A DNA stretch of 60,064 nt from Pisolithus tinctorius (lineage: Eukaryota > Basidiomycota > Agaricomycetes > Boletales > Pisolithaceae), in assembly GCA_024663395.1 (NCBI GenBank), contig JANFAH010000140.1:1-60064 (forward strand), given 5' to 3'. Under the pieces are notes generated by a model, which saw only the letters and a program-made list of their open reading frames with translations, made no database searches and was not told the DNA's origin. Shown here piece by piece: positions 1 through 11,500 of the stretch; positions within the stretch are counted from its first letter, which is position 1, and every line of letters starts with the position of its first letter. A program made the position numbers and the translations under genes.

Positions 1-35
1 AGTCGATGGAGACGACTACGTTTGGGTAAACTTAC

Positions 36-1218
36 TTCTCGTAGAACCACTCAAGAGAGCCACCGGGTCCGCGAGTGTCCTTGTTAGAGTAAGCGCGTTT
101 CCAGTCCTCGAGATTGAAGGTCGATTTTGGTAGGAGATCGAGAGGGTTTTTGGCTTTGGGCTCCTCAGGGACAAGGCTCTCCTCTTCCTCCTCATCTTCT
201 TCTGCTTTCTTGGGCTTCTCCTTCTTTGGAGCCTGTGCAGGAGCAGGCTGCTTAGGTTCCTTTTCTTTCTTCTCCTTTGCGGGTGGAGTGTACTGCGCAG
301 CCTTCTCGACGAACGTGGGTTGGCCAAAGACCCCCTTGAGTTTTGGTTGATTGATGATGAGGTCGAGGTGGCGGAGGATATTTGGGTACTTGGCACGCAG
401 CGGGGCATCGAGGGTGTATGAGACGGCAAGGAAAATGACAGAGGCAACGGTGATATCAGCAAGGGTGAGGCGCTCGCCAACAAGGTAGGTACGAGTGAGG
501 AGGATCGTCTCGAGGGAGTTAAATCCTCGGATCTGACGCTCAGTCATTGTCGTATGGATCTGCTTGGTGTTAATCGCCGCAAAAAAGAAGTAAATGGATG
601 GTTGCCAGACTTACAGCCTTGTTATAGGGCATATATCCGTTTAACATCAGATAGATGAACTCGGTGCACAAGTGTATTTCCGACTCCGCGAAGTGCACAT
701 ATTGGTCGACGAGAGCGGCGTCCTCGAGGGTGCCACCGAGAAGGCCCGAATTAGGTGGAATGGAGGCAACTATGGGTTCTCCGTAAGTATCGCTCGCTTT
801 CACAGGTGTGCAACGAAAAGAGGGATGATGGCGGTCAGAAATACCACTATCTGTCGACATCAAATTCCGACAGGGATAACTGTTGAAGATATTTTCTTCC
901 TTCTACCCAATAACCTGACAAGCATCGTGTGTGATACGTACTATACCGAGCGATGGCGGCGCCTTCGGTCAGGTTAAGACCGTTGGCGCACTCAAGAGCA
1001 GGGATCTTTCCATGAGGGAACTTGGCCAGGAAATCTGGCTTTTTGTTGTCTTCGTAGTGCTTGTACTCTGGTTCCTCAAACTCCACGCCAGCGGCCGCAG
1101 CAGTGGCCTTGATCTGTTACGCGAATATTAGATTTGAAAACAGAAAATGCGAGAAAACACGTACGATGGTGGTCTGGTTCATGCTGGGGACAGAGTAGAG
1201 CTTTCCAATGGGCGCCAT
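36..1218 (-). CDS. Elongation factor 1B gamma subunit, N-terminal part (runs off the window)
   Basis: Structural and scaffold subunit of the cytosolic eEF1B complex, which reloads eEF1A with GTP during translation elongation. Four exons are read: 1218-1165 (MAPIGKLYSVPS start), 1113-942, 769-615 and 559-36. They join in frame to give a GST-like fold (ALECANGLNLTEG, ASIPPNSGLLGGTLEDAAL, TERQIRGFNSLETILLTRTY, VGERLTLADI) followed by a Lys/Glu/Pro-rich linker and the start of the C-terminal EF1G domain (LDLLPKSTFNLEDWKRAYSN). The apparent stop after EWFYEK is a GTAAGT donor, so the C-terminal domain lies outside the window. The gene is divergent from ORC2 across about 190 bp. Identification by motif is firm; exon borders are inferred. 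Confidence 0.93.
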
Positions 1219-1338
1219 TTTCTGAGCTCACGAATGGGAAGATGGAAGAGAAAAGACAAGAAGCGATCGATATCTGATTTTTTTTTTCTTGCACGGAAAC
1301 ACTCCAAGTCACATCGTATTGGCGGGTCAGATAATCGA

Positions 1339-1379
1339 CCCTAATCAGGGCTTAGGGCAGGCGTTATCGATCTGATAAC
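1339..1379. promoter_or_regulatory. Shared divergent promoter with telomere-like boxes and a GTTATC palindrome
   Basis: The 194 bp between the EF1B-gamma and ORC2 starts contains CCCTAA at 1339-1344 and TTAGGG at 1352-1357 in opposite orientation, then GTTATC-GATCT-GATAAC at 1363-1379, a perfect 6-bp inverted repeat with two GATA cores. TTAGGG/CCCTAA boxes are known targets of Tbf1/Teb1-type Myb proteins in other fungi. Use here is inference from position and motif only. Confidence 0.4.
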
Positions 1380-1412
1380 CCCAATTTTTATTTATTTATT
1401 TTGCTCACCGCC

Positions 1413-2693
1413 ATGGACAGCGACGACGGGTCAGACGGCGAGCAGAGACAGCAGTGGGATGAGTCCGAGTTGGGTGCACCCGGGGTGGCTGCGTCGACGC
1501 CGTCGTTTGAGGCGTATTTTTTGCAGGCGTCGTCGCGGTCTGCGACGTCCTCCAACGTGTTCTCGTCACGCGTCCTGCCCCTTAGCGCAGACGAGTACGC
1601 GGCGGCCATCGCAGCGTACAAGGCACGCCCACAGAGCCAGATGGTGCAGACGCGATGGACCGGCCCATGGGACGAGGCCACCGTGTTTCGTCGGTACGCA
1701 CGGGAGCTCGCTGAGGGCTTCAACCTGCTCTTCTACGGCTTCGGTTCCAAGAGGGCCATCCTAAACAAGTTTGCGACGGAATGCCTTGCCAAGAAAGGCC
1801 ACGTCGTCGTCGTGAACGGTTTCCAACCAAATATCACGCTCAAGGATATCCTAGCCTCCATCGAGCGCGTGCCCGGTGTGCTGTCCCACTCTTCGTCGCT
1901 CCCTCTTTCAGCGGAACAACGTATATACGATTTTTTCGCTGAATCCTCGCAGGACGAACCACGTGCCCATCTCTACCTCGTCGTGCACAACATTGACAGC
2001 CCTGCCGTGCGCTCCCAGAAAATCAAAAACTTTCTCTCGCTCCTTGCACTCAACCCCAACGTACATCTGGTAGCCTCCATCGATAGGCTGAATGCTCCCC
2101 TGCTTTGGTCGGCGTCAGATGTCAGCTCTCGGAAGTCTCCCGCGCATAATCCCGGAGATATGAAGAGCAGTGTGCTGAGACGCGGTTACGCATGGCTGTG
2201 GCACGACCTCACCACTTTGTCACCTTACGACTTCGAACTCACGTATGCAGATCAATCCTCAATCTCCGGTGCTGCTGCACTGAGTACTGGCACTCGGACT
2301 GCACGTCAAGGCATCACAGCAGGAGGCACCGCATCTGGTGGTCCACTCTCTGAGACTGCAGTAGCGCACGTCCTTGCAGCCGTTACTGCCAAAGCAAAAA
2401 AACTCTTCGCCTTCCTTGCCGCGAAACAGTTGGAGAACATCGAGGCTGCACCCGCAGAAAATGCTACCGACCTCCAACAGTACGGTCTCACATACGACAC
2501 CCTTTTCTCTGCTGCCCGAGCCGAATTCATCGCAACTAATGATACCACTCTGAGATCACTCCTTGGAGAATTCATGGATCACGGTTTAATCCTTTCAGTA
2601 AATCAGGGCGGACCAGGCGGTGGTGAAACACTCTGGATCCCCTTGCGCAAAGAACGCATTGCAAAAATTCTTCAATCCGTAAACGACGAATAA
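1413..2693 (+). CDS. Origin recognition complex subunit 2 (ORC2)
   Basis: Subunit of the nuclear origin recognition complex that loads MCM helicases. The gene is intronless and encodes 426 residues from the ATG at 1413 (MDSDDGSDGEQ); an upstream in-frame TTG is not used as start. Diagnostic ORC2 segments are FNLLFYGFGSKRAILNKFA (degenerate P-loop region), YLVVHNIDSPAVRSQKIKNF, LNPNVHLVASIDRLNAPLLW and YAWLWHDLTTLSPYDFE, followed by a winged-helix-like C-terminus ending RKERIAKILQSVNDE. The protein is shorter than the roughly 500-600 residues common in this family because the N-terminal disordered tail is reduced. An A/T-rich stretch (ATTTATTTATTTT) sits directly before the start. The gene faces away from EF1B-gamma. 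Confidence 0.93.
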   Translation: MDSDDGSDGEQRQQWDESELGAPGVAASTPSFEAYFLQASSRSATSSNVFSSRVLPLSADEYAAAIAAYKARPQSQMVQTRWTGPWDEATVFRRYARELAEGFNLLFYGFGSKRAILNKFATECLAKKGHVVVVNGFQPNITLKDILASIERVPGVLSHSSSLPLSAEQRIYDFFAESSQDEPRAHLYLVVHNIDSPAVRSQKIKNFLSLLALNPNVHLVASIDRLNAPLLWSASDVSSRKSPAHNPGDMKSSVLRRGYAWLWHDLTTLSPYDFELTYADQSSISGAAALSTGTRTARQGITAGGTASGGPLSETAVAHVLAAVTAKAKKLFAFLAAKQLENIEAAPAENATDLQQYGLTYDTLFSAARAEFIATNDTTLRSLLGEFMDHGLILSVNQGGPGGGETLWIPLRKERIAKILQSVNDE

Positions 2694-2745
2694 GAAACAT
2701 GATCCCTTCTGAGATCTAATGGATTTTGTAGCGAATATTACGAAC

Positions 2746-4392
2746 TTAATACACGTATGGAATAATACGATACGGAACCAGCTTCTTGTATTTCTCCCAG
2801 TCTTTGCCGTACCTAATATGTACATTTGTGAGCATGAATTCAACCGAGAGAAGGTGTGGACTCACTTTTTCTCGCACATCTCGTCATCACGGCGCTGTCT
2901 GTGAATAAGAAGCACTGCGAAATAGATGACATAGAAGTACGTGATAGGTGTTTCGAAGCCAGTCGGCAGAGACCAGGCAACTGCCATGACGAGGTCGCCA
3001 CTAGGTCATCCAGATCAGCACTACATGATGATAACAATTCAACCTGCCACCTACAAATAATTAGGATGCCGGGAACGCCCCCACCATCCCGAAGTAAGCA
3101 ATTTCGATCCACGTGCGGTCGTGAAATATTGAAGGTCTGTGGCTTCCATCAGAAAAAAATCCAATGAAACATGCAGCACGTCTACGACTCACTCTTGGGG
3201 TTACGTCCGTTCCTAAAATCATTCTTTTCCCCATTTGCATCCCGGAAGATATAGTAACCCAATGCATTTACCGCGAAGATACTCAAAGCAACGAGGGGTC
3301 CGAATTCTACAGGGTTAAAGGCAAGATACCGCGCTTGTAGGGAGTACACGAACGGGACCCATAGCAGGTCGCCAACGGCCAGCATGAATCCGAAACCATC
3401 AGTTGTAATATCCATAGTAGTGAAGACAGCCGGCTGCATGATTGTGGATCAGGTGCCGCCACGAAAAACATGCCCATGTGGATTACCTCGTTGTACAATC
3501 CATCTGCAACATAGAACGATTGAAAAGCGAGGACCAACCACATCGAGTAAGTCACGTTCTGTAGACCTCCACGACGCACTGCCTGCTCGCAGAGCATGCT
3601 GATATTGACAAGAACCCAAAGTATGAGACCGGGTCTGAGTTCGTTGAAGGATTTGATATCGAATAGCCCAATAGACGGGTTCAGTTCGCGACCAATGTAG
3701 AACTTGGTTGCGTACACACGTGAGAATCGAACTTGGACCGAAAACGATAGTAGGGACTTACATCATAAATCGGGTTTCCAGAGTTGCCACCTAAAGCGAG
3801 AAGGGCACCTTTGCGGAACGATGCGGCGTACACTGCGAGCGCTTGCACGACCGACATCATCAATGCAGCGGTCATGAAACCGACCCACTTGTGATAAATG
3901 AATGTGAAGGACTCAGGGCCGAACCGCATGATGTAACCAGTCGTGATACCCAGGGTGAGCAAGAAAGTCGAAAAGGCTGCGCCGACCATGCCAACATCAG
4001 AACACCAGTTATTTAGGCAAAACTGGGTACGCACCGTTGATTTTATACTGTTTCTTTTCTCCAGTGCGTAATTGAACACCCTCAATCCAATCACCCGGGA
4101 GGACGGCCCAAGCCACGACACAGTACATGTACCAGGCAAAGTACATGAGGGATGCTTGTGTGTCCCATAAGCTTACCCACCATGCTTTATCCGTTACCGC
4201 GGCTTGGATGCGTGCAGGAATTATGTCCAGAGACGGAGGGCACCCGCCGGAAGTTGCTGAACAGCCAAAGTAGAGGGCGTATGCCGTCGCGGGGACGCCA
4301 AGAATGATCAAGAACGCTCCCGGTGGCCCCAGAAATTCGTACGTCGTGGTTCGTGGGTTTAGGGTGTCATCTTGTCGTGGTTTCGACGACAT
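2746..4392 (-). CDS. ERG24: Delta(14)-sterol reductase (ERG24 type)
   Basis: ER membrane NADPH-dependent enzyme that reduces the C14-C15 double bond in ergosterol synthesis, after C14-demethylation. Seven exons are read: 4392-4036/5, 3976-3762, 3702-3487, 3433-3193, 3136-3055, 3000-2866 and 2812-2746. They join in frame and place split codons correctly. Motifs: [77 protein letters not shown], the reductase signature [19 protein letters not shown], and the tail [20 protein letters not shown]...RIIPYVY. The last exon ends at TAA (2746-2748). A longer start at 4491 is open but adds residues outside the usual N-terminus, so 4392 is preferred. It is tandem with the ALKBH6-like gene, about 180 bp apart. 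Confidence 0.93.
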
Positions 4393-4574
4393 TTCGCGAC
4401 GGATGAGTGGTGAATAATGAAAAAGCCAACTCGCCAGAGCTAATAATTGGTTGGTGTGAAGTAACAAAGTGGTGCCACCGGGCCCAAACAACCGCCACTC
4501 GTTAGTATCTACATTCCCCGCCTCCTCGTGGTACTCAGAGGCAGAGGTATTAGTCTTTGCCTATCTACTCGTAC

Positions 4575-5804
4575 TCAATTCACTACGAAAGCTTCTTTCA
4601 CCTTCGCTACATCCCGACACGTCAGACTATAACGCATCGCGCGAGTGAGCGTTCCTCCGTGACGAACAACCTCGTGTATGTTTTCGTCCCCGATATTCTG
4701 CCAGTTGGCGATGAGAACCTCCTCCCCCGTAGCATGTCTGAGCCACCCACGCCCAACGAACGTGTCTGACAACGTCTCATCGATACCATGTAAGTGAGAC
4801 GTGTAGAGATCGTCGGTCGTGATAATAGCGCTCCTCGGTTCCAAAAGGACGGACAAGACAGGCTTCGCGTCGATAGATCTTCCATTACCTTTGCCATCCT
4901 GCTGAGAGATGGTAGAATCCATCATTACCTCACTTTCCGGGTTGTATCTAAAGTAGTGGAAGATGGTGTGGGATCCCAAAGAAATTGTCGCCACAACGGG
5001 GTAATATGATGGTCCGTCTTCGTGAGGCTAGACCAAAGCAGCTGGTTCAATGCCATCACATCAATATCATTGGTGTGAGACAGAAGCTCACCATGATTCC
5101 TTGGCCAGGGAGATACTGCAATGAATAGTGTTAAAGGACCTTGACCTTGATCGGGGTGTCCGATTCACTTACTTCATTGAGAATGACGTGGTTGGGTTCT
5201 CGGTGTGGGGAACGCTCAAACGCCCTCGTTCCCCTCAGCCGGCTTAAAATGTCGGGGCTATGCAGTAGACAGATAAGGATTTCGACTTCAGTCACGACGA
5301 TCGTGACTGAGCTCACAAGGACGTCAAGAAAGCAGGCATCTGTTCTTTTAGCAGGGTGTTCTGTAATACTTGTCCACCTGATTGAGATAGGAGCTCACCA
5401 CATCAGAAAGAATCATGCTAACGGCGTCGGGAAAAGTGTCTCACCCCACAACTGCAATCTGGCACGATTACAGCATAGCAGTGCGTAAGTGGCTAGAAAT
5501 TTAACGGTGATGTTACCAGGAGAGTCTTCCTACGGCACAGGTGCCAGGAAGTACAGACTCCGGCTCATACGCGTGTGGTATGTACGCACCTACGATTGCA
5601 CAAAGTCTTCCACTTGTGTTTTGGAGACTCGCCGATCTGATCACTCGCACAAATGCTCTATGATCAGGATAGCAGCACATCGCGTTGGGGGGCACTTGCC
5701 TTGCGTAGTAGGTGAACTTCCTCCTCTCTAGATATGAACTCTGGGATATAGTAGGCGCCCACGATATCGTGTTGGAAGGCGTATGGACTTATTTCGTCCG
5801 GCAT
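4575..5804 (-). CDS. AlkB-like 2-oxoglutarate/Fe(II) dioxygenase, ALKBH6 type
   Basis: Predicted Fe(II)/2-oxoglutarate-dependent dioxygenase of the AlkB superfamily; the ALKBH6 substrate is not well defined. Seven exons are read: 5804-5700, 5636-5590, 5458-5445, 5377-5317, 5257-5173, 5115-5092 and 5027-4575. The joined protein starts MPDEISPYAFQHDIVGAYYI and contains PKHKWKTLCNRRLQLWGG, PHREPNHVILNEYLPGQGI, MPHEDGPSYYPVVATISLGS (Fe-binding H and D in HED), LLEPRSAIITTDDLYTSHLH (third ligand) and TRYSLTCRDV (2OG-binding Arg). Exon 3 is only 14 nt and exon 6 only 24 nt; both are needed for frame and conserved residues. Intron 1 has a GCAAGT donor, a GC-AG intron: the nearby GT would break the frame. 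All core residues are present, so it should be active. Confidence 0.9.
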
Positions 5805-8256
5805 CGTCCTCAGACTTGAATTAGAATATCAGAACAGACTAAGGACATCGACGTTGATGGTGATGGATGCAGTCCCACGCGTGGTAGTCGCTTCCAGGCC
5901 TCCGAAGCACTTGTAAGTGCATATGAGCGGAAGTCCAACTTTAACTGCATGCATCGTTGAAACGCTGAAGGACAAAGGAATGCTAGACTACATCTATTCA
6001 CGCTGGAGCCGCCGGTGTTCGGACTTCTCGAACTGGTTAGTCGGTCTGCGTCTTGGGGACACCATGAAGTTATGACATCAGTTGAAGTCACAGGACACTG
6101 AGACCGTCGTTAATCTCGTCCGCTTGCATCCTCCAACTAACCCTCATTGTAAGTTCCATTGACTTTTCCCAATCGGATGTTTTCAGGGAGTCCCCAGATT
6201 GATTGGCCTTTCCACGACCTTCGTAGCTGGAAAGTGTCGCCCGTCTCTAAGGGAGTACTCTTCTAATCCCTCGGGAACTTGTCTTGAACCCGGGTGAGTA
6301 CAACATACACTGCGACCCTGGCAGGGTCAGAATCAGGGCTCCGATTCCGTGATAAGCTAATTATCTCCGGCGACACAGAATATACATACATACCGAAGGT
6401 GCCAGGCACTCTTATCGGCTTGCATTGTCGTATGTATTGAGTCAACTGGCTATACCATTCCTCCCTCGTCTGCTATATACCGAGTCCTCATTTCGAGCTC
6501 GCACGACGCACGTTGCAACATTTCTATTGCAGACTTATGTGGTTCAGGCCCTTCCCTGAATGGGACATTTCAAAAATTCCATCTGCCGTACGCTTTCCGA
6601 GACCACCGGGGGGTTGGACACACATGTCACAAACATGCTGATCTGAGTAAAGAAATTCGTGTCCCAAGGATGTAAAGCTTATAATTGGAGCGGAACACGT
6701 GCAAGATCTTCCGACAGCCTTCGTACCGCAGGCGGCCGTCCCTCCGTCCCTGCGGATAGCTAAGGCATACCGAGCACATTCAGATATGATAGGATGGCTC
6801 TGGACAACTATCGCGGGGCCTTCCATTTGGGAAATTGGGGTCATGTCTACTCAGGCCCCTGATTGCTTGCTTGTGATCTGAGTGGGAATCTCCCATCACT
6901 TCACGGCGCATCGCACTGCCGCTGCAGCTTAGCCAGGTCAACCTTCTAGTCTCATGACTTCTCTAAAAACTGATTCAGCCATCATGGGTAATTACGTCAG
7001 AAAGAAAACCCCCCAGTTATCAATAGTGTAAGTTGATTTCCGCTTGTCTGGACCTGTGTTATTTGAGGTGACTCCCTAAGTACCGGTACCCGCGAACGCG
7101 CGTTTCACAGCGATCTAGTCTTGATCGGTAGTCAGTTACCTAAAGTGAGATGTAGTTTTCCCCCCTTCATATACGTAGTATGCATTTTTGCATTTACAGA
7201 CAACGATCTAGTGCCTGTGGAGGAGTGCGCCTCGAACTCAAAGGGTCCCCCTTTCCTGGACAATGGCGCATAATCATTTGTCTCATTCGGAGATCCAGGG
7301 TAAGGGTGTAGGGTAGCCGAGGAGGGTTAGAATATTATATCACGAGGAGATGACCAGATCAGAACCGACAATGGAGAACAAAGCAGGTGCGAACAAAGGC
7401 CTGACTTCAATTTTGTAGCACCGCTTATTACGGGAAAGCTTAGGAAACCCGGACCCCGCTGGCAAGAATGGTCGGGGCGCGATACATTCATTATTGGCAA
7501 CCTCTAGTCTTTAGCCTGCGAACTTAATCTAGTCAGTGATTCAATGAACGCTGAAAGGCTATATTGATACCGCGGATGAGAGTGGGATAGCGAACAGACC
7601 CGAGCTAAAAAGGAGATAATCATCCAGAAGTCGTATTAACTGAACCGTTTGGTAAGGCAATCCAGATTGACGCTCGTTGCTTGTGCCCCTTCGGTATCCA
7701 CGGCCAACGATCAGCCCCGTCTGCGTGGAACGAATCGGCCGCCATCACATGGTATGCACCAAGCATTGTGGAGTTCAGGAAGAAAATTTTCTTCGCATCC
7801 GAGCAAATGGTAGGGCGCTCAGGGAATATCGTCACATGGTGAGGCCACCGAAGGCGATGCGAATAAGGTATTCATGGGACTTGCAAGGACGCTTGGGCAT
7901 AAGTACTCGTGTTGGTTTTTAATGCGCGAAACGAACAAGGCTATCTACTTATCCAGTCATCTTTCCTGCCAGAGCTTTCCCCCTAACAGCTATGCCATTG
8001 TCACCACAAACTCTGTTCAAAAAGCCCCGCGAGGGTTATTAGATGGGAATATGTACGGAGTCCCCGGGGAAGAATTTTCCGTCGGGCACTGAGACCGTGT
8101 ACGTAACGAGAAGCGAGCAATAATATTACTTATCAGAGAGGGCGAAAGGCTGATAGAAGGGGGGTGACGATGTAATATTGATGAGAAACGATGACGCTAA
8201 CGGCAAGTGCGCGGGATCGAAAAAAGCAACTATTTTTGTTGTTCTGAACTGTAAAT
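5805..8256. other. Gene-poor stretch, nothing recognised
   Basis: About 2.4 kb upstream of the ALKBH6-like gene. Open frames are all under about 110 codons, overlap on both strands and carry no family motif that I recognise. GC content is balanced and CpG is not depleted, so this does not look like RIP-mutated transposon DNA. Very small exons, as in the Zn2Cys6 gene that follows, could be missed here. Confidence 0.5.
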
Positions 8257-8582
8257 TTATTCAGCATCCCGAGGTCGAACGAAAGAGGATGACCGTGCGT
8301 ACACTGGTACATAGACACATGGGTAACCTCGCCGATTGCAATTACCGCAACTTGGACGTCCTCCGTCACATTTTAACTTTCGGCCTGGAGAGGCATAAGA
8401 GATGTGTGCAGGTGGCGTAAACAAGGGAAGCACCTCGACAGAATTGGCATGCCATGGGAGTCCGTCGGGGGACTCTCGGTGCGTCATGATCAATGTATGT
8501 CCTATACTGGTCATAAGACTGATTCGAGCCTCAGTTTCAATACGAGCTCTTAAAAAACTTTGAAGCATACTTGGGAAGACAT
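8257..8582 (-). CDS. Small Zn(2)Cys(6) DNA-binding protein
   Basis: Probable nuclear sequence-specific DNA-binding protein with a fungal binuclear zinc cluster. Three exons are read: 8582-8571 (MSSQ, only 12 nt), 8518-8434 and from 8384 on. The joined sequence runs SYDQYRTYIDHDAPRVPRR, then TPMACQFCRGRKLKCDGG, then RPSCGNCNRRGYPCVYVP. Cys spacing is C-x2-C-x6-C-x6-C-x2-C-x6-C, a perfect zinc cluster that exists only after removing a 49-nt intron lying between the second Cys and the third. Both introns are about 50 nt with GT...CAG borders. The 3' end is unsure: unspliced, the frame stops at 8257. A GTGTAC...TTTACAG intron would instead extend coding to about 8130 or further. Basidiomycete zinc-cluster proteins with the same PRVPRRTPMACQFCRGRKLK stretch are familiar to me; the regulon is unknown. 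Confidence 0.75.
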
Positions 8583-11500
8583 GGATAAAGTTATGGGTAT
8601 GATGGAACAGCTGGCGAATAGGAAGGGCGTGAATAACAGAAAGCCAATATAATGAAGGGGCGATGGCTCAGCAAGAAAAAGCTGGGTCCAATGCGACCAA
8701 TTTATGGGTGCCCACCCTATGAGGGAAAGCGCGCCAAATGAACCATGAGCCCCAATCAAGGTTTGGCAAATTCGCCATTCTCAGATATAGATCATCCAAG
8801 CAAAGGAAAAAGTAGTAGATCTCCGCTATGTCGGCTGCGAGTTGTTATTTTAAAACGCCACCATGTATTGGTCGGATTAGAAGATATCAAGGGAACGACC
8901 TTCTTCTGCACCGTCTCTTGGAAGTGCCACGCGCCGGCTTTCAGCGAGGAAAGTTTAAGTCCAGGTTTGTGATACATTGACCCTAGTCGAGTCAAGGATG
9001 CAACTTTAGTGCCAATCGGTTTCATAAACAACTTTGCCTCGGACTATGTGCGGAAATTGGACATCTTAGTCCGTGTTCTGCCGGTGCCGAACTTGACAGC
9101 GTCTTCGGAAGACTAGAATGTACCGTGAGGGGAATATGGATCCCGTTCTCGTTTTCATAAAGCTAGGCGGTTTGTAAACGGGTATGTATGTACATACGGA
9201 ATTTATTAGGGCGTGCCCAGCCCTCTGTAACATTAGGGTCGGGCGTAGGGTCGCACTCTACACGGGCATAGCGCCGCGGCAGTTTTCGATGGGCCACGCG
9301 GCCATTCCAGCCTCACGTTGTGACCTGCGTGGCTCTAAATCAAATCGAACTAGATGCGCCGACTAGAACTGGATGTACGTACCCATTCAGTTTCTGGACT
9401 TCTCTAATCGTGAGCCACTTATGAGTACCGTGGTCTGCGCCAAGGCAAGGGAAAAAGGCTAGGTAAACCCGGGCCGTAGGCGCGGACGCGAGGAGAAACC
9501 CATAAACCTTAGGGAAGATGAGTAGGTGGTTTATCGACGGACACTCGTAACACACCCAAGCTGAGTTAAGGCTGTCACATGATGCATGAGGGAAGTACTT
9601 ACATGCGCAAAACCGACCACAGCTTGGTCCGGCCATAGCAGCTGAAAGTGACCTAGTGCCTTGAAGGTTTCAATCTGAAAGTTTGGACACGTGTTCGGAG
9701 TCGACCGTTTCGTTACCTACTACTTTTGGAGGTGAACTTGAAAGCAGTGTTTCCAGCCTGTACATGTGTCCCTGCCGCTGATTGGCACAGTCGGATCACC
9801 TACAGGAAGACGTTCCCGTCCTCTCTTGATGTGATGGGCCAGCCCTTACTTCTGACGTACCGGGATGCCACAGGTTCTTCTGAGAATACATGACTTGGTG
9901 CCGAAGCTCAGCGACCCCAAGAGCGGTATCTGATGGCCAGAGCGCTACGAGCTGGCCATTGTGACCCTGGAAAGAAAGCACTACAATGTCCTGATGCATT
10001 CACATTGTGCCGGCAGCCGGAGTGCGCCCGATTACAAACTGGGTCGAAGCCAGAGGACCGCGGCGTATCAGGTAGCTCCTTCTCTGGATGCCGCGCTCGA
10101 AGAACGTTCACACTTGGAATCCCTGCGTCCATACATGAAACTACTGGATTTTTCTGTCGGACGCCTCCATCTCCTGACATAGTGTCATAATTTGTGACTC
10201 GTTCCTTTCAACTCTGATCCATGACATATTGAAGTTGCAGTCAGCAGGTGGTAAGTTCCTACTTCCCGGAGCCAGCTGAGGGCATGATCTGCAAGAAAAA
10301 GTCTCAGATGTTGGCGGCTACATCACTGATGTCTGGCTTGTTCCCAATGTAGATATTCGCTTTCTCTCTACGTGGTGGCGTCTACATGCTACGGAAGGAA
10401 CCGAGCTCCTAAGGACGACGTACGATGTAAACTTGGGAGACGGCCGACTGCTCGTACACTGCCACCAACCGGGCCAGAAGTCAGATCAATGGCCACTGTG
10501 ACCCTGGCTCCTGCGCAAGGCAGGCCAGCTTTCTTCCAGAAAGGGAACATCTCGAACATTACTGGTTGCCTCCACTTGGCTCATAGCTGTCCTGGCGAAT
10601 GGTCGAGTGCTTGCGGCGCCGCTATTAAACACCTAAAAGATGAATTAAAAACTTACTTCGCAGGCGGTTTTCAACCGAAGCCACAGATCCTGCGGCCAAC
10701 GATACAGAGTTGGTAAATGACTCCGCGCCCGTTATGATCTGCGTTGGTTTGCATCGCTTCCGGAGGACTCCCAAATGTCTTATCAGACGTCTCAACAATT
10801 TTCCGCATGCCGTACTGTCGTTTCCGGAGCGACTTTGCAAGATATCGTGCAGTAAGCATCATGCCTCTTATCTGTCTGCCATTCTAAACACATCCCTTTA
10901 CACTTGCGCCCTCTCGCTCATCAATCGGACGCTCGCACCCCTCTCGGCCGGATCCCAGACAACCTAGAAGCAGCAGCGTAATACCGGACCATCTTGGTTC
11001 AATTTACGGTAAGATGTGCCTAGAGAAGAGTGCTACATGATCTCATACGCAGGAACTGGGGTCTCGTATCTGAATGCGTCTTTGCCCACGCTTTGGGTGC
11101 TCGGTCCGTAGCGTCAAGATCTCTGTTACACTCGTGCCTAGATGTGGTACAAACACCTGTCTTCTTTCATCTCTCTTTGTACCGTGAGTTTGTTCAATTC
11201 CGAGGTACTTCGTTCGCGTTTTGTGGAGCGAGCATGTTTCACAGAGGTTACATAATGTCTAATACCAAATAGCGCTCGTTGTGGACGGATACTGGTATCT
11301 CAGGAACCCCACGAGACTTTTTTTCGAAGTTAATGACCGATACCAAGGGCAGTCTATTTACTCTTCTATCTGGGACCAGCTGTCAGGTACTAGATCTTTC
11401 GAGAGCCCACCCCGATTACATTTTCCGATCGACGTGGGATATGTGGTCAGCAGTACGTCAGCGACCATCTCCATGTATCGTTCGATAAGTCTAGTCAGAT

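Noticed and set aside
34..36. Natural stop of EF1B-gamma after EWFYEK
   Set aside because: The TAA lies inside a GTAAGT donor and the family continues with a conserved C-terminal domain, so this is an exon end.
4393..4491. Upstream start adding 33 residues to ERG24
   Set aside because: The extension has no similarity to sterol reductase N-termini; the ATG at 4392 gives the normal start.
10372..10716. Plus-strand frame of 114 codons as a gene
   Set aside because: No motif, other frames in the same place look equally coding, and no splice partners are clear.
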